DNA of 36,669 nucleotides from Lachnospiraceae bacterium (GTDB taxonomy: Bacteria > Bacillota > Clostridia > Lachnospirales > Lachnospiraceae): the NCBI GenBank assembly GCA_900766915.1, contig CAAFXE010000161.1:1-36669 (forward strand), given 5' to 3'. Positions 31,727 to 36,669 of this stretch are shown one piece after another (positions within the stretch are counted from its first letter, which is position 1; every line of letters starts with the position of its first letter). The notes under the pieces are model-generated. The model was not told the origin of the DNA. It saw nothing but the letters and a program-made list of their open reading frames with translations, and made no database searches. The position numbers and the translations under genes are program-made.

Positions 31727-31797
31727 AGCGGGTGATGGGAATCGAACCCACGTATCTAGCTTGGAAGGCTAGTGTTCTACCATTGAACTACACCCGC
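31727..31797 (-). tRNA. tRNA-Gly (anticodon UCC)
   Basis: Acceptor GCGGGTG pairs with CACCCGC, and the discriminator is T (U). Anticodon stem CTAGC/GCTAG encloses the loop CTTCCAA, giving TCC. At 71 bases it is the shortest of the cluster. CCA is not encoded. Confidence 0.97.
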
Positions 31798-31803
31798 TTA
31801 AAG

Positions 31804-31878
31804 TCGGGGTGACAGGATTCGAACCTGCGACCTCCTGGTCCCAAACCAGGCGCTCTAGCCAAGCTGAGCCACACCCCG
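31804..31878 (-). tRNA. tRNA-Pro (anticodon UGG)
   Basis: Acceptor CGGGGTG pairs with CACCCCG, and the discriminator is A. Anticodon stem CCTGG/CCAGG encloses the loop TTTGGGA, giving TGG. It is the first gene after the operon promoter. CCA is not encoded. Confidence 0.97.
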
Positions 31879-31945
31879 TGATGTGTTGACACTCTGTATG
31901 GTGTCTTTTTTATGATTTCGACGCGTTTTCCTCAACGCAAGACAT

Positions 31946-31974
31946 ATAATACATGAACCCCAAACAAATGTCAA
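31946..31974 (-). promoter_or_regulatory. Promoter of the six-tRNA operon
   Basis: On the minus strand, a consensus TTGACA (31969-31974) and TATTAT (31946-31951) are separated by 17 bases, about 67 bases before tRNA-Pro. A small GACAC/GTGTC hairpin lies in the leader around 31888-31905. Confidence 0.88.
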
Positions 31975-32006
31975 CACTTTTTTTTAAAAATTTTTTATTT
32001 TATCTG

Positions 32007-32369
32007 TCAGCTTTCTTTGTATTCTGAAATTGCGTCGATCGTGCACTGATAATCCACTTTGATTTCTTCTAACATTTCGGCAGTTTCAGCGTCAAAAACG
32101 CCCTCTCCACCGCGGAATTTTTCTGTTAAAGCACTGGATGATTTCATGAGACGGTTGAATCCCAAATTTCCGCAAACACCTTTTAATGTATGTGCCATAC
32201 GAAAAACTTCATCTTTATTTTTTGCTTCAAAGGCTTCGCACAATAAGGAAAAACTTTCATCCTCCAAAAATTTCCCCATAAATTTTTCAATCAGTTTGGC
32301 ACTTGGAAGTCTTCCACTGACATCCTCATAGTTTCCCCCAAGTTTTTCATAGCATTCCTGTAATGTCAT
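32007..32369 (-). CDS. HPt (histidine phosphotransfer) domain protein
   Basis: This single-domain protein of 120 residues has the HPt motif AHTLKGVCGNLGF with the phospho-accepting His60, within a four-helix pattern. It would carry phosphate between receiver domains of a phosphorelay. No kinase or regulator is adjacent: it is the fifth gene of an operon of RNA methyltransferase, protease, RdgB and phosphoesterase. The hybrid kinase at 15798-18719, which ends in receiver domains without output, is the only visible candidate partner in the window. The start has AGGAG upstream, 42 bases after the phosphoesterase stop. Confidence 0.9.
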   Translation of the reverse strand: MTLQECYEKLGGNYEDVSGRLPSAKLIEKFMGKFLEDESFSLLCEAFEAKNKDEVFRMAHTLKGVCGNLGFNRLMKSSSALTEKFRGGEGVFDAETAEMLEEIKVDYQCTIDAISEYKES

Positions 32370-32411
32370 AATTCTCTTCTCCTGTCTTTTCTTTTGTAAT
32401 ATGTAACTGCT

Positions 32412-32891
32412 TCATAGGTATTTTGTCTCAAATAAAGGTTTTTTTCCTTTTTCCAGATAGAGTACCATATAGCTTGGTCTTCTTTTTTCCTGTCTTGGGA
32501 ATGTCAGACTTCCCGGATTTGCTACCACAATATCCTCGTCGAACTCCAGTGTAGGTCTATGAGTGTGTCCAAAAAGAACAATATCCGCCCCTACCCGTCT
32601 TCCTGCCAATTTCAGCTGTTCATTTCCTGCATGGGCATAATAATAATGCCCATGAGTCATAAATATTTTAAATCCTTCCAATGAAAAGGCAACTTCCGGA
32701 TTCAAATCGCTCCAGTAATCGTTATTTCCCGCTACCATTGCCAAAGGACATTTTGCAAGGCCTCTGATATAATCCTCAGATCCTTCTAAATCTCCCATAT
32801 GGCATAGGAAATCCGGTCTTTCAATTTCCAATGCCTCCACCAGACGATCATCCTTTCCGTGGGTATCACTTACCAGTAGTAATTTCATCAT
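32412..32891 (-). CDS. YfcE/MJ0936-type metallophosphoesterase
   Basis: This cytoplasmic phosphodiesterase of 159 residues has the full calcineurin-like metal set: SDTHG, HMGDLEGS, GNNDYW, MTHGH and FGHTHRP. The length fits the YfcE/MJ0936 subfamily, which acts on phosphodiester model substrates; the natural substrate is unknown. Its ATG overlaps the rdgB stop by four bases (ATGA), so the two are translationally coupled. Confidence 0.93.
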   Translation of the reverse strand: MMKLLLVSDTHGKDDRLVEALEIERPDFLCHMGDLEGSEDYIRGLAKCPLAMVAGNNDYWSDLNPEVAFSLEGFKIFMTHGHYYYAHAGNEQLKLAGRRVGADIVLFGHTHRPTLEFDEDIVVANPGSLTFPRQEKRRPSYMVLYLEKGKKPLFETKYL

Positions 32892-33487
32892 TGGTCCTTC
32901 AGCACTTCCTTTAATTTTTCTTTCATCATGCGAAGAGCTTTTCCTCTGTGACTTAACTGATTCTTCGTTTCCGGAGACAGCTCGGCCGTAGATTTGCCAA
33001 ATTCCGGCAGCATAAAGATTGGATCATAGCCAAATCCGTTTTCTCCTCTCTCTTCATAGCCAATTCTGCCTTCCATGGCCGCTTTTTCCACATAAACTTC
33101 ACCATTTGGCATAACTGCAGCAATCGCACACACAAAACGTGCTGTACGTTCTTCCTCAGACACTCCTTCCAGTCTGTCGATCAGATTCTGGTTCTTGATA
33201 TGATAAGAGGTATCCTCCCCCATATATCTGGCAGAATAAACACCCGGCTCCTTATTTAAGGCATCAATTTCCAGACCGGAATCATCTGCCAGTACAATAT
33301 CGTCACACATTGCAGCAATGGCTTTTGCCTTGATGACTGCATTTTCTTCAAAAGTAGTTCCGTTTTCCGTGGCATCCGTTGACAGACCAGCCTCTTTCAT
33401 GGACAAAATCTCCATGCCAAGATCGGCCATAATCATTCGGATCTCTTTCATCTTTCCTTCATTGCCTGTAGCAAAAATAATTCTCAT
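32888..33487 (-). CDS. rdgB: Non-canonical purine NTP pyrophosphatase
   Basis: This enzyme hydrolyses ITP, dITP and XTP to monophosphates, keeping damaged purines out of nucleic acids. The 199-residue protein has the HAM1/RdgB motifs FATGNEGKMKE, VLADDSGLEIDAL, PGVYSARYMG, GFGYDPIF and LSHRGKA. The ATG at 33487 (MRIIFATGN) has AAGAGG 6 bases upstream and is preferred over an ATG two codons earlier that abuts the ribosome site. It follows the protease gene by 14 bases and overlaps the phosphoesterase gene. Confidence 0.96.
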   Translation of the reverse strand: MRIIFATGNEGKMKEIRMIMADLGMEILSMKEAGLSTDATENGTTFEENAVIKAKAIAAMCDDIVLADDSGLEIDALNKEPGVYSARYMGEDTSYHIKNQNLIDRLEGVSEEERTARFVCAIAAVMPNGEVYVEKAAMEGRIGYEERGENGFGYDPIFMLPEFGKSTAELSPETKNQLSHRGKALRMMKEKLKEVLKDQ

Positions 33488-33501
33488 ACGCATCCTCTTC
33501 C

Positions 33502-34842
33502 TTAACGTAAATCTGCATATCCCTTTAAGCAGATATTATAATTTTTTGTTTCTTCAATGTGCTCCCACAGATTCCCCTGAAGACTCAAATAGCCCTTTCC
33601 ATCACTGATATCTGCATTTTCTGAAAGACCCTCCACAGGGCATTCAATGGCTACCGGATATTCGGCATTTTCCGTGTTGATCTTTACCATAATAGCAAAC
33701 TCGCTTCCGGCTTCAATGGATACCTCTTTCGGGAAATCAATTGTGTAATAGCCCATATTTTCCAAAAATCCGTTACAAACATATTGTTTTAGCTTCAGTG
33801 ACTTTTCTCCATAGAAATTTGGCACCACATAAATTTCATACTCTGTATTCTTACCCGTAGCATAAAAGCCTGCAGCCTTTAGTGCAATATCTTCCTGTGC
33901 CGTATATACATTGGCAAACCAACACTCCTCCTGACCAAAGCCAATCTGTGCTGTATAACCACACTGATCTGACTGATAGATCAGATCATAATTATCTGTA
34001 GAATCGATCCGGCTGTAGCATATTCCATATCCGCCAATGTTTACATCCTCATAAGAGACATAAAAAGTCCCCATATTGCCAAAATCTTCTCCCCAGCTGT
34101 TCAGACATAAAAATGCACCATCTTCGCTGACATCTCCTGCGAATCTCCCGGCCGGATAGTGATCATCCCATCCTATGATGACTACGTCATGATTACTGAT
34201 CTCATCTCCGCTGTAACAGTAAGAATTAAATTCCTCATTATAATAGGAAGATTCTCGCATATCGTTATCAAAATCTACATAAAGTGCGGACTCTACTCCA
34301 CCATACAGGTACACCAGCTTCTTGATCGCTTCATAATCCTTTGGTTCACTTTGACGGATTTCCTGCACATGAATACAAGGTTCCTGACCCTCCGGTGATA
34401 CTCCGTCAAAAGGATCATCTACCTCTCTTACCGGTCCACTCCAGGACAATAAATACGCCATGGTAACAATATAAGATCCTCCATCCTCAAAATGTTTCGA
34501 AAATGGATTGTGATAGATCAGATGGTCTGCTGAATACATTTCCTTTGCATCTTCATCCCTGGAAGACTCCAAAGCAGATAGCGAAGCAAATGCCCAGCAT
34601 GCATTGGTATCTCCCTGGTTTCGAAGAGCAGGCATTCTCCCATCCTGCATATAATCATAAGTTTCCGGCAATTCCACTTCCCGGACAGTTCTGTCAGGCT
34701 TTTGTGTAAAATACGGTAACGGTGGAATCTCTTTTACTTCTGAAATTGTACTCAGAATTTCTTCTTTCTCTCTACATCCGGTAAACAAAAGACTTGCGGC
34801 CATAAGCATGATTACAGCAAAAATTCTTTTTATTTTCCTCAT
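33502..34842 (-). CDS. Papain-like (C1) cysteine protease lipoprotein
   Basis: This exported lipoprotein of 446 residues has lipobox FTGC with Cys23. The catalytic domain has the papain triad: Cys82 in RNQGDTNACWAFASLSALES, His218 in NHDVVIIGWDD and Asn248 in LNSWGEDFGNMG. Residues about 290-445 form a beta-rich C-terminal domain like the lectin-like module found after bacterial C1 peptidases. The mature enzyme should act on the outer face of the membrane, but its target is unknown. Its ATG overlaps the methyltransferase stop by four bases. A surface protease in an operon of intracellular housekeeping genes is unexpected. Confidence 0.9.
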   Translation of the reverse strand: MRKIKRIFAVIMLMAASLLFTGCREKEEILSTISEVKEIPPLPYFTQKPDRTVREVELPETYDYMQDGRMPALRNQGDTNACWAFASLSALESSRDEDAKEMYSADHLIYHNPFSKHFEDGGSYIVTMAYLLSWSGPVREVDDPFDGVSPEGQEPCIHVQEIRQSEPKDYEAIKKLVYLYGGVESALYVDFDNDMRESSYYNEEFNSYCYSGDEISNHDVVIIGWDDHYPAGRFAGDVSEDGAFLCLNSWGEDFGNMGTFYVSYEDVNIGGYGICYSRIDSTDNYDLIYQSDQCGYTAQIGFGQEECWFANVYTAQEDIALKAAGFYATGKNTEYEIYVVPNFYGEKSLKLKQYVCNGFLENMGYYTIDFPKEVSIEAGSEFAIMVKINTENAEYPVAIECPVEGLSENADISDGKGYLSLQGNLWEHIEETKNYNICLKGYADLR

Positions 34843-35993
34843 GAATTTTTATTTCCTTTGGGCGGCTTTGGTCCCATAAACTGATAAAGATAGGTTTTCA
34901 TCATTCCATTATATATTTTACGGTTTTTATCCGCTTTTCTTCCCATATATTTTTCAGCATCTTCATAACTGGTAATCATATACATGGACCAACTGTCAAG
35001 TCCACCGAAGGCTTCCCCAATCTCACGATAGAGCTTCGGTAGATTCGCCTTTTCCTCAATTCGCTCTCCGTAAGGAGGATTTGTGATCACAAAACCATAT
35101 TTTTTCGGATGACGAAGTGCAGCAACCTCACGCTGTTGAAAATGAATCATATGATCCACTCCCGCATCCCTGGCATTCTGTCTGGCGATCTTTACCATAG
35201 CGGGATCAATATCATATCCCTGGATATCTACCTCCACAGAAGTATCCATTTCATCATTGGCCTCGTCCACAGCTTCATACCAGTGTTTTTTCGCAATAAA
35301 ATTCGTCCATTTTTCTGCCGTAAAGCTGCGGTTCATTCCCGGTGCAATGTTTGCCGCAAGCATGGCTGCCTCGATTGGAAATGTACCACTTCCGCAGAAA
35401 GGATCCACCAGAATACGATCTTTTTTCCACGGAGACAGCATGATGATAGCAGCTGCCAAGGTTTCCGTGATGGGTGCTTTACTGCTCAGCAAACGATAGC
35501 CTCTCTTGTGAAGAGACACACCTGACGTATCAAGTCCTACAGTTACCTCATCCTTCATGAGAGTCACTCTCAAAGGATATTCTGCTCCCGTTTCCGGACA
35601 CCAGGAAAGGTGGTAGACCTGTTTCATTCGTTCTACCATGGCTTTTTTCATAATAGACTGAATATCTGACGGGCTAAACAGCTTACTCTTAATCGAAGCT
35701 GCCTTTGCAACCCAAAACTTTCCGTCCTGGGGAATAAATTCTTCCCAGGGAAGGGCTTTTGTATTTTCAAACAATTCATCAAAGGTTTCCGCTTTAAATT
35801 TTCCTACCTTAATCAGCACTCTCTCTGCGGTGCGTAAAAATACATTGGCTCTGGCAATACCTTCCGCATCTGCCACAAAAGTCACCTTTCCGTCTTCTAC
35901 AAGGCTCACTTCATAACCAAGATCCTGAATTTCTCTTTTTAATACCGATTCCATCCCAAAATGGCATGGTGCAATCAGTTCAAATGTTTTCAT
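34839..35993 (-). CDS. THUMP-domain class I RNA methyltransferase (RlmL/YpsC family)
   Basis: This SAM-dependent methyltransferase of 384 residues probably modifies guanine N2 in 23S rRNA. An N-terminal THUMP-type region (about 45-155) is followed by the catalytic fold with DPFCGSGTFPIEAAMLA (SAM loop) and FVITNPPYGERIEEKA (NPPY motif). It is single-headed, without the RlmK fusion of E. coli RlmL. ATG 35993 (MKTFELIAP) has GGGG 8 bases upstream; the longer frame to 36020 lacks a ribosome site. It leads the five-gene operon that ends with the HPt gene. Confidence 0.92.
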   Translation of the reverse strand: MKTFELIAPCHFGMESVLKREIQDLGYEVSLVEDGKVTFVADAEGIARANVFLRTAERVLIKVGKFKAETFDELFENTKALPWEEFIPQDGKFWVAKAASIKSKLFSPSDIQSIMKKAMVERMKQVYHLSWCPETGAEYPLRVTLMKDEVTVGLDTSGVSLHKRGYRLLSSKAPITETLAAAIIMLSPWKKDRILVDPFCGSGTFPIEAAMLAANIAPGMNRSFTAEKWTNFIAKKHWYEAVDEANDEMDTSVEVDIQGYDIDPAMVKIARQNARDAGVDHMIHFQQREVAALRHPKKYGFVITNPPYGERIEEKANLPKLYREIGEAFGGLDSWSMYMITSYEDAEKYMGRKADKNRKIYNGMMKTYLYQFMGPKPPKGNKNS

Positions 35994-36081
35994 GTATATT
36001 TCCCCATTTTTTGATATCACATTTTTTGTTTACCCTATAAAACTATGCATATGAACATATTAACGGGTGGGACTTTTAATG

Positions 36082-36369
36082 TCAATGAAAATAAGCCCTG
36101 ATTCCTCCAACAACTGACTTCGCAGAAATCCCCTGTTCCTGCAGCTCTTTTGCCGCTTTCATACTCAGGCCGCCACGGTCACAATAAAGGATCAAAGTCC
36201 TGTTCTTTAAAAGCTTTGCCTGCTCAAAAAGCCGTTCATAAGGAATGCAGACAGCCCCCTTAATATGTCGTTCCCGAAATTCTCTGGGGCTTCTTATGTC
36301 AATAATGACGTACTCATTGCGAAAAGCATAGCGATCTACTTCCTTTGCTGAAATAAGCTGACTATTCAT
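36082..36369 (-). CDS. Rhodanese-domain protein
   Basis: This single-domain rhodanese has 95 residues, with YVIIDIRSPREFRERHI and the active loop LYCDRGGLSMKAAKEL containing the catalytic cysteine. It could carry sulfane sulfur; the donor and acceptor are unknown. The ATG has TTGGGG 5 bases upstream and a TATAGT -10-like box about 33 bases upstream. It is 88 bases before the methyltransferase gene and may be transcribed with it. Confidence 0.92.
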   Translation of the reverse strand: MNSQLISAKEVDRYAFRNEYVIIDIRSPREFRERHIKGAVCIPYERLFEQAKLLKNRTLILYCDRGGLSMKAAKELQEQGISAKSVVGGIRAYFH

Positions 36370-36432
36370 TCAATCCCCAATATTTCTTTTACTATAATCT
36401 ATGAGGGCTTTTCTAAAAATGTTCCATAAACG

Positions 36433-36469
36433 AAAAAAGCCTTTAAATGATTTCTCATTTAAAGACTTT
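36433..36469 (-). terminator. Terminator after tRNA-Arg(ACG)
   Basis: A 15-bp stem (36436-36450 with 36455-36469, one wobble) has a 4-base loop and is followed by a run of T residues on the minus strand. It is 3 bases beyond the tRNA. Confidence 0.9.
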
Positions 36470-36472
36470 CAA

Positions 36473-36546
36473 CGTGGGCTAGAGGATTCGAACCCCCGAC
36501 CTTTTGGTCCGTAGCCAAACGCTCTATCCAGCTGAGCTAAGCCCAC
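36473..36546 (-). tRNA. tRNA-Arg (anticodon ACG)
   Basis: Acceptor GTGGGCT pairs with AGCCCAC, and the discriminator is G. Anticodon stem TTTGG/CCAAA encloses the loop CTACGGA, giving ACG, whose A34 is normally edited to inosine by TadA. CCA is not encoded. Confidence 0.97.
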
Positions 36547-36556
36547 ATTTTTAATG

Positions 36557-36588
36557 AAAAAGCATTGATTACTTTTTGTAATCAATGC
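36557..36588 (-). terminator. Terminator of tRNA-Leu(UAA), overlapping its 3' end
   Basis: A perfect 11-bp stem GCATTGATTAC (36562-36572) with GTAATCAATGC (36578-36588) has a 5-base loop and is followed by TTTTTC on the minus strand. The proximal arm includes the discriminator and last two acceptor bases of the tRNA. Confidence 0.85.
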
Positions 36589-36669
36589 CGGCGACCGGAA
36601 TCGAACCGGTACGGGAGGTAAGTCCCGCAGGATTTTAAGTCCTGTGCGTCTGCCAGTTCCGCCACGCCG
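36586..36669 (-). tRNA. tRNA-Leu (anticodon UAA), 5' end outside the window
   Basis: This class II tRNA is cut by the right edge: its 3' acceptor half CGCCGGC predicts a 5' GCCGGCG of which the first two bases are missing. The anticodon stem CAGGA/TCCTG encloses the loop CTTAAAA, giving TAA. A long variable arm is present, the T-loop is TTCGATT and the discriminator is A. Confidence 0.95.

Noticed and set aside
31879..31925. GACAC/GTGTC hairpin with a T-run as a plus-strand terminator
   Set aside because: No plus-strand gene lies upstream. It is more simply part of the tRNA operon leader.

Overview
The window looks like chromosomal DNA of a gut-type Lachnospiraceae (Clostridia, Bacillota). 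This rests on moderate GC content, strong AGGAGG-type ribosome binding sites, sigma-A promoters with 17-bp spacers, tRNA genes without encoded CCA, a PerR-type Fur regulator and anaerobe-style ferredoxin genes. The genus cannot be fixed from sequence reading alone. Nearly all genes are on the minus strand. The plus-strand exceptions are a gene tail at the left edge, an XRE regulator (5474-5881) and a 54-residue Asn/Ser-rich small protein (29035-29199).

Layout, left to right. 1-7.1 kb: a MoaE-like protein, a phospho-sugar mutase, endonuclease III co-transcribed with a class A penicillin-binding protein, a divergent XRE regulator, and dihydroorotase. 7.2-12.7 kb: a complete branched-chain amino acid ABC importer (livJHMGF order) with a promoter, an attenuator-like terminator after livJ, and a trailing cytidylate-kinase-like gene. 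12.8-15.7 kb: an MBOAT acyltransferase and an SGNH/DltD-like partner, probably for acylation of a cell-envelope polymer. 15.8-20.8 kb: a sensory operon of a lipoprotein that fuses a family-1 solute-binding protein to a 5'-nucleotidase C-terminal-like domain, followed by a hybrid histidine kinase with two receiver domains. No permease is present. 20.8-23.3 kb: tRNA-Leu(UAG), malic enzyme and a threonine-aldolase-like enzyme. 23.3-28 kb: a four-gene operon of ABC ATPase, surface protein with CARDB-like repeats, MacB-type permease and a sigma-factor-like protein that has only regions 1.2/2. 28-31.2 kb: an MBL hydrolase, the Asn-rich small protein, a PTPS/QueD paralog with a zinc ribbon, PerR, and a ferredoxin with a NapH-like membrane partner. 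31.3-31.9 kb: a six-tRNA operon (Pro, Gly, Arg, His, Gln, Lys). 32-36.4 kb: an operon of a THUMP RNA methyltransferase, a papain-like lipoprotein protease, RdgB, a YfcE-type phosphoesterase and an orphan HPt protein, preceded by a rhodanese gene. The right edge has tRNA-Arg(ACG) and a truncated tRNA-Leu(UAA).

The least conventional parts are the SBP/5'-nucleotidase-like sensor lipoprotein with its hybrid kinase, the ABC operon ending in a sigma-like gene without a DNA-binding half, the Asn-rich micro-protein, the PTPS paralog with Glu in place of the catalytic Cys, and a compact cluster of palindromes at 23322-23430. Every functional call here comes from reading motifs and context. No database search was made.
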